64,000 nt of DNA from Trichobilharzia regenti (GCA_944472135.2 OX235263.1:30247379-30311378), one strand, 5' to 3'. Shown: positions 22,354-33,520, counted from the first letter of the stretch. Notes: a model not told the origin generated them from the sequence alone. Numbers and translations: made by a program.

Positions 22354-22690
22354 TGTAACAACAGAAGACAAGCGCCAGGCAACAGATTGTTTATTTTGAA
22401 AATCAACACATACTTATAGATTTTCATGTACATTATTATAGATTGTTGTTAGCAGAAAAACACAGTCTTCTGATTGGTTGTTTCTCACAGAAAATTAACC
22501 TTGCATCCCTTTGTTACTGTTTCTTGAATATCAGATCATCTATATGTTAACTGTATCCGCCTACGCAAAGCCTTTGTTCTCATTTTTCTCACGACCAATA
22601 TTGGGGACATAAACATTGACGTAAATTACTGTCCACCAATTTTGGCTAACAGCTAGTCCTCACCACATTCTCACTTTATGACTGTTTTTC
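22354..22690 (+). mobile_element. LTR-like repeat, copy 2
   Basis: Begins TGTAACAACAGAAGACAAGC and parallels 11225-11580, including CTTCTGATTGGTTG and GACCAATATTGGGG. More diverged than the other two copies. Confidence 0.45.
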
Positions 22691-22732
22691 TCACTTACAT
22701 TCCTTCGTTTAATACTGACTGTCCCATTTCAC

Positions 22733-23095
22733 TTGACTAGATATTTTCTAAATTCTTGGTTTTTAGTTAATCTTTTTCACGTATATAACAAATGTGTTGA
22801 CTTAAACAAGTGGGAATATTTGTGTGAATGTTTGCGCTACATTCACGAGCTCCTTTTATTAAGCAGTAAAAAGTATCAAGTGTGTGATTCTACAATAAAC
22901 CTAAGTCACACTATTCTGAATTCTTTGTGCTTGAAAGTTGCGGCCAGAAATCTGGTCCCAGCTCCTTGGAAATGCAACTTTTTTCACGAAGAAGCTCGGG
23001 TCAAACCGTATGGTAATGCTTTGCAATTATATTATTTCATATATGCAAGGAATTATACAAATTCAGTTCATATCCAACTTTTAGTAGTCATTTAG
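22733..23095 (+). other. Unassigned 120-codon open frame next to the LTR-like repeat
   Basis: The frame holds RNLVPAPWKCNFFHEEARVK near its end. Its composition is less biased than random AT-rich frames here, and it lies just downstream of LTR-like copy 2. It could be a fragment of that element's internal region, or chance. The first codon of the frame is ATG only if read as the alternative at 22733; no splice context is evident. I do not recognise it. Confidence 0.2.
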
Positions 23096-23159
23096 CTTCA
23101 AGAATTTTGTGAAAATATTCTAACAAACACTGGACAAAGCTTATTATTATTTATTTATT

Positions 23160-23985
23160 TTCCTTTAATTACTAGAGGAACATAGGGCTTCAGCTACGCG
23201 TCTTCGTTGCGTTCGGTCCTCCGCGAACGTTTTCACCCCGCTCCAAGTCTGCCCACACGCTTTCATATCCTCTTCACATGACTTCCTCCAAGTCACCCTT
23301 GGACGACCAACTCACCGCTACCCTTTCGGGTTCCACTCGACGGCTTGTCCAGTGATATCACTTGATGGTTTCCTCAGCGTATGGCCAATTCATCTTCATT
23401 TCTCCCTGTATATTTGTTGCACAATTGATTCCTGCTGGGTTGGTTCGCTCCCAGAGATCCCTCCCTGTTTCTGATCTTTTTTGGCCATCTAATCTTGAGT
23501 ATTGAGCGAAGACAGATGTTGATGAAGGTCTGTAGTTTGTTCGAAGTGCCTTTTGTGACGCAACAAGTCTCTGATCTGTATAGTAGCACTGACTGACTTC
23601 ACATTGGAGTTGAAAATCCGGATCTTGTTTTTCATGCTGACTGCTGTTGCTCCCCACACAGATTCGAGAGTAATGGAAGCTTGTCTTACTTTCCCGATCC
23701 TCCATTTGATATCCTCATCAGTTCCGTCCGCCTGTAGTTGAGACGATACTTCCCAGGTAGGTTGCTTCTTTTAAATTTCTCCAATTTATGCTGATTGTTG
23801 TTGCTGTTGGCCAAGAATCTTCATCACCTCTGTTTTCTGTATGTTCATCTGAAGTCCTATCTTTGATGCTTGTTCTGCCAGCTTGTTGCTTTTCACTTGC
23901 ATATCTTCCAGTTTGTGGGAAATCAGACATATATCATTGGCGAAGTCCAGATCCTCCAAGTTTTTTGTGAACTATTTGCCTTAAG
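23160..23985 (-). mobile_element. SR2-like RTE LINE fragment
   Basis: A 5'-truncated minus-strand copy. Near 23940-23985 it retains the DLDFADDI-like end of the RT palm (GACTTCGCCAATGATATATG; FAND here, so the second catalytic-type Asp pair is damaged). It runs on through a QTFINICLRSILKIRWP block to the 3' end with CCTATGTTCCTC. Frameshifts split it into at least three frames. Confidence 0.75.
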
Positions 23986-24072
23986 TTTAAAGGATGAATT
24001 CAGGATTATCCATTTAATTTGCAAAAGAATAAAATTTGCTGTAATAATACAAGGGTAGGTATATTTATCGTA

Positions 24073-24074
<2 letters not shown>

Positions 24075-24116
<42 letters not shown>

Positions 24117-24122
24117 TTATAT
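24075..24122. repeat. (TA)n microsatellite
   Basis: An uninterrupted AT dinucleotide run of about 45 bp. Shorter runs occur at 33247-33280 and 47003-47029. A (TTTA)n run lies at 53989-54022 and a GATA/GTAG run at 57461-57490. Confidence 0.9.
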
Positions 24123-24293
24123 ATATGTAAACCACATATTTCCGATGTATATTAATTAAAGTTATAGCATCTTTCTTCCGTGTTTAACTCAAAGACAGCA
24201 GTAAATACAGAAATCTATTTAAAACCATTCAAACCAAATTGACATTTAAATAGTTTAATATTGTGTATCCAGAAAGATCAGATTTTAACTTAC

Positions 24294-25330
24294 CCTAATT
24301 GAGATGACGGTGGAGTAGACTTTAACCATGGTAAATATTGTAGTATAGGTGCTTCAGCATGACTTGTATGCAAAAGTGGTGGAGCTAACATAACATGTGC
24401 ATAGGTTGGTTGACGAGGACTGGTCAAATTAGGACTAGGTACTATAGGAGTGGTAGATGTTGTAGGAGATATAGAATTTGGTGAAGTTGAATTTAATGTG
24501 CATGCTGAAGCAGTAGAAGAAGAAATTTGATCAGATGAACTTCCCAGTGGTGGATTAGAAAGCGAAGGGGCCAGTAGTTTGGGAGTGCTACTATCTAGTC
24601 CTTTGCCTGATGATGCCGAGGCCGATGCTGTTAAACGCGGGTGATCTGTATCACTGGATTTACAAATGGTTGGGGTAACGGCATCTGGTTGGGTAATAAT
24701 TATAATTGCTGGATCTGGATGAGCGTCACTTTGTTTGGTAATTAGTCCACTGGTCTTACTAGTTTTTACTTGTGTGGTTGTATGCTCGGAACTAGTAATA
24801 TGTCCACTTTCTGTTAATAAGCTTACATTCTTCCCGGATGTTCCAGCTGTAGCAACATTTGATCCGATTACATTAGTGGATGTCTTTGATCGGGAAGGTA
24901 ACCCAGGTGCTGCAGTTTTATTAGTTCGTATAGTCTTTATATCAGATAATAATCCAGGCGCAAGCAGAGGCAAGACATCTTGATCGCCTCCGCTGTTAGA
25001 TCTTGATAATTCCAGTGAGACATACTGAGCTAGGCCTGACTTCAAGTGTGCTCCTAAGACATCTTCATGTAAACTTGGAATACCTGCCCCTAATCCAACG
25101 CCAGAGCTAGTTCCCGTAGCCCCAGGTCCAGAATTAGATGCTCCCGAGGGATTAAACGTTCCACCGAAGAGACCAGTACCAGTACCTCCGGAGGCCGCTC
25201 CACTATTTCCTAGTGTGTTTGAGTCGTTATTACCACCTCCACATACACCAGAACCAGTCATTGCAGATGAAGAGCCAAGACCACATCCAATGCTGTTCAG
25301 TTGAACGGCTGACTTCTGAGATTGTTTAAC
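24294..25330 (-). CDS. unc80: unc80 exon with long Ser/Thr/Gly-rich insert
   Basis: 345 codons plus 2 nt, entered in phase 0 after TTTATAG, donor GTAAGT. A Gly/Ser-rich start (residues ~25-65 of the exon) leads to the conserved LKSGLAQYVSLELSRSNSGG block. The homologous channel scaffold goes from EISRGNS almost directly to VLPWL, but here about 220 residues of Ser/Thr/Pro-rich sequence intervene before ILQYLPWLKSTPPSSQLG. The insert is low-complexity and likely disordered. It is a lineage-specific expansion inside an otherwise conserved segment. Confidence 0.9.
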
Positions 25331-25899
25331 CTATAAATTAAGAGGATATTATTCAGTTAAACAAACGTACTTTAGGAAATCTGAATGTCATAATCTGACA
25401 CAAAAAGATACAGTGATAGGTATGAATATAAATGTACAGACAAAAATGGCGAATAATGAGACTATTTTCAAAGAAATAATAGATTTACCAGACAGAAAAA
25501 TTGCAAAAGATTTGGATAGGAATTTTCTGTTATCTAAAAAGTTTCGCAACATTGAATGTATCACAGTAAACTAAAGTTCTATAGAAGGGAAATGGTGTAT
25601 TGTATGGTTTCGTTTTCCGTTGTAAAAGAAACATAAGTTACTTCTTTCAAAGCCTGATTAAGATTACAGTAATTACTTAGAACAGAAGTTTTATATATGT
25701 GAATAATGAGCTTCTGAGCTTCGCGTAAGAAGTAGTTTGTACAGTCACTGTATCTGTTATGTTTAGGGATAACTTGACTAAATATTAATCGTAATTACGG
25801 ACAATAATTTCATAACCTCCTTTTTCTACTCGTATGAGATTTGTATCATATACAAATGCAGAAACCTATTTACAGCACTCATATCTTGGTATTAACTAA

Positions 25900-26275
25900 C
25901 TTTACGAATTGATCACGGATTGGCATCAGTTAAAGAACCATTGAAAACCAGGGAGTACTGGACAGCTGTTTCATCCTAGTTTGGGAATCATCAACAGTAC
26001 GCACCTACCGCCATAGTTCGAACCCAGGACCTTCCGGTTACAAGGCAAGCTTGTATACCATTCAGCCACTGGGACCCAATTCAATGGCTTATGAATTCTA
26101 ACTGGAAGGTCCTGGGTTCGAACCCCAGTTGGTGCGTATTGTTGATTATCCCCAAACTAGGATGAAACAGCCATCCAGTACTCCTTGTCGGTCTTCAATC
26201 GTTCTCTAACTGATGTCAATCTGTGATCGACTCGTAAAAAACAAAACTAAGCCTTACAAACCAAGCTATAGAATA
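25900..26275. mobile_element. Head-to-head pair of Sm-alpha-like SINEs
   Basis: A minus-strand copy (25900-26100; B box GGTTCGAACTATGG, hammerhead region with TTGATGA and GAAACAGCTGTCC) is joined head-to-head to a plus-strand copy (26100-26275; GGTTCGAACCCCAG, then CCAAACTAGGATGAAACAGC). The outer ends are inverted repeats of about 50 bp. C3 of the left box and the stem II closing pair are changed, so neither ribozyme looks active. Confidence 0.75.
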
Positions 26276-26279
26276 TTAT

Positions 26280-27540
26280 CTGACTGTAGGATTTTTCAGG
26301 CTGCAATCTTATTGGCTCAGAATCCGTTTCTATCTAACGAAGTTTGGGGAACTAAGTATTAATGATCAGTCATTACTCAACAAGTTTGCCTCACTGATAA
26401 TCTTATGCATATATATGTGGTTATTTAGCTACATTAATTCATTGCAGTGTTTAAAGGTCACTCGGTTTTTAGAACATTTTTCAATATTAGAACTATGGGA
26501 CACAAGTCTATCGGCTCTAAAACATTCCTATACTTTCTTTTATTCCTTAAGGTGTTTAGTGATTGCTGAATTAAAAGAGAGGAAGGTTTCGGTATGGAAA
26601 GCTGAAGGCTTCGACTAAAACCTTTGGTAAAGGGTCAGTGAAATTTTAATAAACAAAGAAAGTAAATCCAAATATGTTGATTCAATCCGATCCAATAGGA
26701 AATTAGTCGAAACTTCAGTGACTCAGGGGTAATATATGTGACTCCAGTATCAGGTAATGCAGAGTTGAATATCAGAGATATCATCAATTCTTTCGAGTTC
26801 TAACTAGTACTAACAGCCAATAAAAATAGGTGTAGCACCTGTTAACCACTTTCTGTAACCTTATATCATCAATTAAACTAAATTTTGATGCCTAGTTACC
26901 TGGGTAGTTAACCAATGTGCAAAGCTGGTCGATAAAATTTAGTCAACAATTAAGGTTAGACAACATGAGATTAGTTAAACTTCAGTGATTAACCATTAAA
27001 AACCTAACTTCGCTACTTCATATTGTTATGGAATTTCTGAAATGGCTGATTAATTAATTTCGTATATGACAGTTGACTTTTACTCACCACTTTGGATTTT
27101 CATTTAAACTGTTTCCATGTAATCTATTTTCACTGCATGTCTCAGTTATTTCCAGGACAGTTAGAAGAAAGGAGTAAAATGCATCAAAACTTCGGTACCT
27201 ATCAATCTGGTGAACATATGGCGTCCCACCAACATAATTGAGACTTTAGACATCTCATACAGAGTGCCATCATAGTTATTTAGGTATGTGTGCCATGTGT
27301 TACCAGAAGTAGGAAAGACAGTGACTATAAAATGTTTTTAGCTGAGAATTTACAAAAGAAGTATGATTTTATTTCAATTGCTGAATAGTTCATAAAGCTT
27401 GGTGATAAATTACCCGGGATAAATAATCGATTCAAATATGTTTCCAAATTACATGTATATATATACACACACACACCTAAAATTGTACTGTTTGCTGTTG
27501 AAACATATCTTGACGTTTAAACACTGGCAGCTACACTTTG
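26280..27540. other. unc80 intron, nothing recognised
   Basis: AT-rich sequence with no frame above 70 codons and no repeat shared with the rest of the window that I could see. Confidence 0.4.
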
Positions 27541-27544
27541 TTTA

Positions 27545-27790
27545 CCTTATTTATTCCTTTACGTCCCCAGTGAAACGTAGGACTTCAAGCTGCAGGCTCG
27601 AAGTTTCAGTAGCATTGCTGTTTATTTTTATGGGATGGGGTTTTTAGCCTCGTGCCCAACCTTCCCTCTTTACCAGTCTCATTAGTGGCTTAGCGAGGTG
27701 AAGAAGTGTGTCTGTGGCCGGGGATCGAACCCCGGACCACATGGGTGGTTGACGAGCATTCTACCACTGTGTTACCAACGCACATTTCCT
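27545..27790 (-). mobile_element. tRNA-headed SINE, family B
   Basis: A complete minus-strand copy: B box GGTTCGATCCCCGG, head GTGGTAGAATGCTCGTCAAC, the TAAAGAGGGAAGGTTGGGCA block, CTACTGAAACTTCGAGCC and the end CCTACGTTTCACTGGGG. The head differs from the 18-kb copy around the pseudo-anticodon. Confidence 0.8.
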
Positions 27791-28077
27791 TATCTGCAAA
27801 TCCTAGGCTTACAATTTAAATTCTCATCTTGAAGCCTAGGCTGTGTTAGATGTGTTAGCATTTATCCAGCTTTCGATTACTTCAAAACGTCAATAGACAG
27901 TGGAGCTCTTCAAGATGTGATTTGTCAAGATGCAACCTTAGTTTTTCTATCATCCCCCCTTCAGAGATGACATAACTCCATAATCCCATCTTAGTATATT
28001 TAACACTTATAAAGAAACAGCCTGTTGGAAAGAAGAAAAGAAGCCAATGGTAAAATTTTAAAAAGAAAACGACTTAC

Positions 28078-28251
28078 TTTATGCATGGTATGAATATCTG
28101 ATATAAAGGCCAAACAGTCAGGTAGATGAGGTTTCATTAGTTCAGCTGCACCAGTTGGAAATAGATGATAAGTTTGTGGATTGAAGAGTGTTGTTATGCC
28201 TTCTACTACTTGATTCGGTTCTATTGTACCACCAGCATCCATCAAAACAAA
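28078..28251 (-). CDS. unc80: unc80 exon (FVLMDAGGTIEP)
   Basis: 58 codons, phase 0 to 0. It begins FVLMDAGGTIEPNQVVEGIT and includes LFNPQTYHLFPTGAAELM and ISDIHTMHK at its end. The acceptor is short (ATCTCAAG) with few pyrimidines; the donor GTAAGT is canonical. It joins the DRTKAQL exon upstream without a phase break. Confidence 0.88.
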
Positions 28252-28394
28252 CTTGAGATAAAAAGGGAAATCAGAAACGAAGACTTTATCAATACGTATA
28301 TGATATCAAACTTTATAAATATGATTTTTTGATTGATAAGGTATTTTACAATTCTCTGGAAATGAAATTACTAAAAGAAACAATAAGTAACGCG

Positions 28395-28510
28395 GTGGTT
28401 CGTACTGCTGAAGAGTCCCAAACTAGGACGATACAGCTGTCCAGTACTCCCGGGTTTTCCAGTGGTTCTATAACCAATGTCAGTTCATGATGAAATCCTG
28501 TAACCAATAA
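28395..28510 (+). mobile_element. 5'-truncated Sm-alpha-like SINE
   Basis: The tRNA-like head is missing; the copy starts just before the hammerhead at 28402. It runs through CCCGGGTTTTCCAGTGGTTC to the family 3' end ATGAAATCCTGTAACCAATA. Confidence 0.75.
28402..28447 (+). ncRNA. Hammerhead ribozyme, one core base lost
   Basis: Stem I GTACTG/CAGTAC, box CTGAAGA, stem II GTCC/GGAC closed by a proper G-C, then GATA in place of GAAA. Minimal stem III is ACA-GC-TGT with C17. The A-to-T change hits the invariant A14, so this copy should not cleave, but it shows the family consensus most clearly. Confidence 0.65.
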
Positions 28511-29282
28511 GTAACGCATCTACGTGTAAGTAAATTAGTTTACTTAGAATTAAATAATATTTATTGTTCAGTGTACAGTAATGTTATTTATATTTCTGTA
28601 CTTGTGAAGAGTTATATTTGTCTTTGGTAGGTTTACTCAAATATTTCTATATGTTCATTTGGCAAGCACTAAGTCTGAACAGACATTTTTTAAATCAAAC
28701 TACAACAAGAAATCTGTCCAGTGGTCCTTCGGTTTAAAATGACCCTGTAAATGATATCGATTCCATACGAAATCGATCTTGAAAATTCATGTTTTGTATA
28801 ATTTCCAAGTTAATAAGCAGAATGGAGAGGACTATTAGCCGTATTTACTGTTTCCCTGTTATGGATGAACTGGAAGTGATAATATTGTAAAGGTAGAAGA
28901 CAAGTGACTTGGTAAAGAAATGATTATTCGGAATTCGGTATCTCTATATAGCGAGATTATGTACACCTTATTTCTCCAAATCGTCATTTGCCCAGATCTT
29001 CCGTGTTATGCCACTTCAGCCCTTTGTATTGTGTTTCTTCGTCTCTTTTCCATGTCTCCCTCTCATTTTTTTGTCACAACGCTGAATCATTTGCTCTCTT
29101 TGACGTCAAATCTATCTCTCCTCTATTTGATATTTTTATCCTGATGAATGTCTCATTATATACTACCGACAAACCTTATCAGTAGCACACGCCATACAAT
29201 GGCTTAAAAGGATGGTACAAGTCAGTGAGATTATGCCATCATTATTGGATTTCAACTTCTGACTAAAAGTCTAATATTGAAG

Positions 29283-29431
29283 ATTATTATTATTATATCC
29301 TTTAATTCCTAGAGGAACATAGGGCTTCAGCTGCAAGTCTCTATTGCCTTCGGTTTTCTGACAACTTTTTCACCCAGCTCCAAGTCTGCCCACATGCTTT
29401 CATTTCCTCTTCCTTCACATGACCTCCTCCA
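29283..29431 (-). mobile_element. 3' part of an SR2-like LINE, split by an RTE insertion
   Basis: The minus-strand 3' end, with an (ATA)n-type tail at 29285-29300, then CCTATGTTCCTCTAGGAATT and the block up to GGAGGTCATGTG. The sequence resumes at 31389, after the RTE insertion. 29421-29431 (GACCTCCTCCA) is repeated at 31389-31399 as the target-site duplication. Confidence 0.85.
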
Positions 29432-31215
29432 ACACTAGGCAACTCTTTAGACTCATCACAGAATCGGGCGGGAGAAGGCAATTCATAAGTGAGACTATTT
29501 CTGAGAAAAATGGCTCCTTAATTAGCTCTCAGGATAGACGCCTTGAACGCTGGAAAGAACACTTTGAGGAACAATTTAACTTGCCTACAGCCACACTGAA
29601 CCTCCCCGCCATCCACCACGTACCCGAATGGGATATAGACACTGGTCCGCCGTCTGTAGGTGAGGTTACAAAAGCTATCAGTAATTTGAAACGAGGCAAA
29701 GCGGCAGGACCCGACGGAATTATTCCGGAGGTGTTTAAATATGGGGGTGACATACTAGTTTGTAGATTAACTGAGGTACTAGGCAAAGTCTGGGAATCAG
29801 AGACAGTACCATCAGACTGGGGTAAGTCACTTATTATACCGATATTCAAGAAGGGAAACAAGTCCTCGTGTGATAATCATAGGGGGATCAGCCTAACGAA
29901 CATAGTCTCTAAAATCCTAGGCTCAGTAATCATGCATAGACTAAGCAGAACTCGGGAGGAACAGACAAGGGAAAATCAAGCAGGCTTTAGACCAGGTAGA
30001 GGGTGCATAGATCATATCTTCACTCTTCGACAGATTCTAGAACATAGACACACTTTTCGGCGTCCAACAATTGTCATATTTCTTGACTTGAAGGCGGCCT
30101 TCGACTCCGTGGACCGAAAGGTACTATGGCAATGTCTGACTGTGAAGGGAGTGCCAAGAAAGTACATTGCACTAATCAAGGCACTCTATTCAAACTCACG
30201 TAGTCGTGTAAGGGCTTATGGGGAATTGTCATCTGAATTGGTAACAACCAGTGGTGTCCGACAGGGATGTCCACTTTCCCCATTTCTGTTTAACTTCATC
30301 ATAGATATGCTAATGGAAGTATCCTTAACTGAACGTAGTGACTTAGGAATCGACTTGTTACCAGGGAATAATCTTATGGACTTAGAATATGCAGATGACA
30401 TAGTCCTGTTAGGGGAGGATGCTGACAAAATGCAGAGTCTTCTGAACACCTTGAGCAGCAATCTTCGTATGTTTGGCATGCGATTCGCCCCTGCAAAATG
30501 TAAGATGCTGCTACAGGACTGGACTACGTCAACCCCTAACTTAGTGATAGGGAGTGAAGTGATAGAACATGTTGACCACTTCACCTACTTGGGAAGTTGT
30601 ATTAGCACCAACGGACTGATTGGCGATGAAATCTCAGCACGGATCCGAAAAGCTCGAGCTGCTTTCGCTGACTTACACCATCTCTGGCGTAGGCGTGACA
30701 TCCGGTTATCAACCAAGGGACGTGTGTACTGCTCATCAGTTCGCTCCGTCCTTCTCTATGGCTCTGAAACATGGCCAATACGCGTTGAAGACATGAAAAG
30801 GTTGACTGCTTTCGATCATAGATGTCTGCGATCTCTGTCTCACGTTAGGTGGTTTCACAAGATAAGTAATGTTGACGTTAGGCGTAGAGTGTTGGGCAAA
30901 GAGGGAAAATCAATCGACGAGGTTATAAAGTTACATAGACTAAGATGGCTAGGTCACGTGCTGCGCATGCCTAACCACCGCCTCCCCCGACGGGCATTGC
31001 TAGCTGATATAGGTTCAGGTTGGAAAAGAGCCAGTGGTGGCCAAACAAAAACATGGCATCAATCCATGAAATCCTTGACAGTTAAACTGAGTCAGGTAGG
31101 GAGATGCAGACTCCCGGGTTGGGGCCCTCGGGACTCTAGGAATCAATGGCTGGAGACAATAGGTGACATGGCTCAAAATCGTTGTCAATGGCGCAGATGT
31201 ATTCAATCTCTGTAA
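29419..31215 (+). CDS. Reverse transcriptase of an RTE-type LINE (chimeric start)
   Basis: A 598-codon frame with no stop or frameshift. RT motifs in order: [10 protein letters not shown] (about 91-100), [20 protein letters not shown], the first catalytic Asp in [13 protein letters not shown] (221-233), [13 protein letters not shown] (281-293), the catalytic YADD in [12 protein letters not shown] (322-333), then GSETWPIR and [10 protein letters not shown]. The upstream endonuclease domain is missing. The first four codons, including the ATG, come from the LINE into which this copy inserted. The intact frame marks it as the youngest element seen here. It could supply RT activity if transcribed, but lacks the nuclease for self-mobilisation. 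Confidence 0.9.
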   Translation: MTSSNTRQLFRLITESGGRRQFISETISEKNGSLISSQDRRLERWKEHFEEQFNLPTATLNLPAIHHVPEWDIDTGPPSVGEVTKAISNLKRGKAAGPDGIIPEVFKYGGDILVCRLTEVLGKVWESETVPSDWGKSLIIPIFKKGNKSSCDNHRGISLTNIVSKILGSVIMHRLSRTREEQTRENQAGFRPGRGCIDHIFTLRQILEHRHTFRRPTIVIFLDLKAAFDSVDRKVLWQCLTVKGVPRKYIALIKALYSNSRSRVRAYGELSSELVTTSGVRQGCPLSPFLFNFIIDMLMEVSLTERSDLGIDLLPGNNLMDLEYADDIVLLGEDADKMQSLLNTLSSNLRMFGMRFAPAKCKMLLQDWTTSTPNLVIGSEVIEHVDHFTYLGSCISTNGLIGDEISARIRKARAAFADLHHLWRRRDIRLSTKGRVYCSSVRSVLLYGSETWPIRVEDMKRLTAFDHRCLRSLSHVRWFHKISNVDVRRRVLGKEGKSIDEVIKLHRLRWLGHVLRMPNHRLPRRALLADIGSGWKRASGGQTKTWHQSMKSLTVKLSQVGRCRLPGWGPRDSRNQWLETIGDMAQNRCQWRRCIQSL

Positions 31216-31388
31216 TCTTTCATATTCCTTTCTACCATTACCCATTCTGTTTCACTCTTATATTTGTCAAACTCTATTAATTCTCTTCACTCATCTTCTT
31301 GTCTACCTCTGTGTGCTATTTGGAACGTGGCAACTCGAACTGCTGCACTTCGGTGCCAAGTTCTATGTTGAATCCAGACAGACAGACA
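29432..31388 (+). mobile_element. 5'-truncated RTE LINE with target duplication
   Basis: Bounded by an 11-bp duplication GACCTCCTCCA at 29421-29431 and 31389-31399. The 3' end is a (CAGA)n tail (about 31376-31390), the short-tandem-repeat ending usual for RTE elements. It lies in an unc80 intron in the opposite orientation and splits an older minus-strand LINE. Confidence 0.9.
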
Positions 31389-31399
31389 GACCTCCTCCA

Positions 31400-32293
31400 A
31401 GTCACCCTTGCACTGAAGACCAACTCGCCGCCCGCTTCCCTTTCGGGTTCCACTCGAGCGAGGGCTTGTCTAGTCATGTCACTTGATGGTTTCCTCAGAG
31501 TATGGTCAATCCAATCCACCTCCATTGCTTCCTGCCTAATTGTTTCACAATCGGTTCCTGTTGGGTTGGTTCGCTCATTGCCAGAGATCCCTGTTCCTGA
31601 ACTTTTCTGGCCGGCTATCTGATCTTGAGTAGTATTGAGCGAAGACAGCTAGCTGTTAATGAAGGTCTGAAGTTTGTTGGAGATGCTCTTTATGACGCGC
31701 TGATCAAGTCTCTGATCCATCCGTATAGTAAGTGGCACTGACTGACTTCACATTGGAGTTGAAAATCCTCATCTTATTTTCGTTTTCATGTTGAGTGCTG
31801 TTGACCTCCACTCCACACAGACGTAAGAGTAATGAAAGCTTGTTTTGCCTTTCCGATTCTGGCTTTGATATCCTCGTCAGTTCCGTCGGCCTGTAGTTGA
31901 AACGATGCTTCCCAGGTAGGTGTGTAGGTAAAGGAGGTTGTTTCTTCCAGGTTCCTCCCATTTATGCTGGGTGATTGTTGTCTGTTGTTGTTGTTGCTGT
32001 GGCTTTCGGTGTTGGCCAGGAATCTTCATCACCTCTGTTTTATCTATGTTCACCTGAATGGTGTCCTATCTTCTCTGGATGCTTGTTCTGCCAGCTTGTT
32101 GCTTTTCACTTGCATATCTTCCAGTTTATGGGAAATCAGACATATATCATCAGCGAAGTCCAGATCCTCCAAGTCTCTTTTTGTGTGAGTCCATTTTATG
32201 CCTGTATCCTCGTTTCCCGTTGTCTATCGCATTATCCAATCTACTGCGATCAGGAGGATCATTGGCGATAGTAGGCAGCCTTGCCTTGAAGAA
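31400..32293 (-). mobile_element. SR2-like LINE, main part of the split copy
   Basis: The minus strand runs from within RQGCLLSPMILL (RT motif B, at the 32293 end) through LDFADDICLISH, a poly-Q-like stretch, DEDIKARIGKARQAF and GSETWSA to the junction. The frame is closed by a TAG just after the WIMR residues and by several frameshifts. It is nearly identical to the copy at 43255-44370, which lies in the opposite orientation. Confidence 0.85.
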
Positions 32294-32299
32294 TAATCA

Positions 32300-33240
32300 T
32301 AAAATATCTAAATTGTCCCACAAACTATTTGTCAGCGAACCAATTTAATATCTGTGATTTTGTTGAATAAAACCCAGTGAACCAGTATTATAAGAAGTCA
32401 TTGAATTAAGTGACATAATATCACCGACACAACTAAGTAGAGTTCAGCTAAAACTTTTATATGATAGTGGTACTCCAAACTCCATCAAAGTGATGAGCAT
32501 GAAACGTTTTTTATCTAAGCCTTTGGTATAAATACTAGTCATTCGGTACCAGAATTTATTCACTACGTCAACTTTTTTGAGACAAGGATATGGACAAACT
32601 TCATGAGTGCTATTAATAATCTGTTTATATGAGATTTTATTGAACTCTTTATAGCAGAGTACCTATGAGTCTTTTTTTTTACCTCAACTTAATTTCTCTA
32701 AGATTTTGATTTCTACATACAGTTTTAACTTTCGGTTCAATACTTTCTCTATACTTTAAGTGAAGTATTCCTTACATTTGCCTTCTAATTGGAATATAGG
32801 ACTTCAAGCTTGGAGTTTTAGTAACGATGGAGTTGTTTTGTTAGTCTCATGCACAAAGCAAAGCACAGTACAGCAATGTGGAGAAGTATTCAGCTTGGTA
32901 CCAATATAAACCATCCTTTTTAAAAAGTTTAAACTGAAAATCTACAAAACACTTAATATATGATGCATTTCTGTACAGAAAGTATTAGTTAGCCCACTTA
33001 GATGATAAGCTTTCAAAAGTTTGGGCATCTTAAATAGATTGGAGCTGAAATCTAGAAGTCAGTAATATTTCTACGCGAAATGACTTCTGCATAGAGCACA
33101 TCATTTACAATTTGCATAGTTCGATCCTTTGGTAATTAAGGATATTCAGGTGACAATATATGATCTGACTGATAGCATAAAAGGTTATTGAGAAGGTAGG
33201 CAATACAAAATGATGAAGTATACTATCAGTAAACAATACA
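32300..33240. other. unc80 intron; one degraded family B SINE piece
   Basis: Mostly unrecognised AT-rich DNA. 32770-32900 (GGAATATAGGACTTCAAGCT ... TAGTCTCATGCACAAAGC) looks like a decayed minus-strand family B SINE without its head. Confidence 0.4.
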
Positions 33241-33243
33241 AAT

Positions 33244-33277
<34 letters not shown>

Positions 33278-33372
33278 ACTGATTATGTGGAAATTACAGT
33301 TCAAGGGTATATCAGAGACATTTTAACAGAAGCAGCAGTGTAACTAGCAATAAATTTGTGATTATTAGATAT

Positions 33373-33520
33373 TTAAGTGTTGGGTTGTAGGGATTTGATT
33401 GGTTTACAGGATTTCATCATGAGCTGACATTAGTTAGAGAAGTATTGGAAAACCTGGGAGTACTGGACAGCTGTTTCGTCCCAGTTTGGGACTCTCCATC
33501 AGTACGCACTCATTTAGTTT
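33373..33520 (-). mobile_element. Sm-alpha-like SINE, head missing
   Basis: A minus-strand 3' half from about GAGTGCGTACTGATGGAGAG to the end CCCTACAACCCAACACTT. Stem II is extended to GTCCC/GGGAC, and GAAA, CAGCTGTC and CAGTAC are intact, but box 1 reads TGATGGAGA with the C3 position changed. It is cut where the tRNA-like part should begin. Confidence 0.7.

Noticed and set aside
24735..24983. 82-codon plus-strand frame
   Set aside because: Antisense to the long unc80 exon, without a motif or splice context.
29529..30584. Minus-strand frames of 110 and 122 codons
   Set aside because: They are antisense shadows of the intact RTE reverse transcriptase.
31964..32348. Leu-rich plus-strand frames resembling membrane proteins
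   Set aside because: Antisense of the SR2-like LINE; the same peptides reappear antisense to its sister copy at 43.3-43.7 kb.
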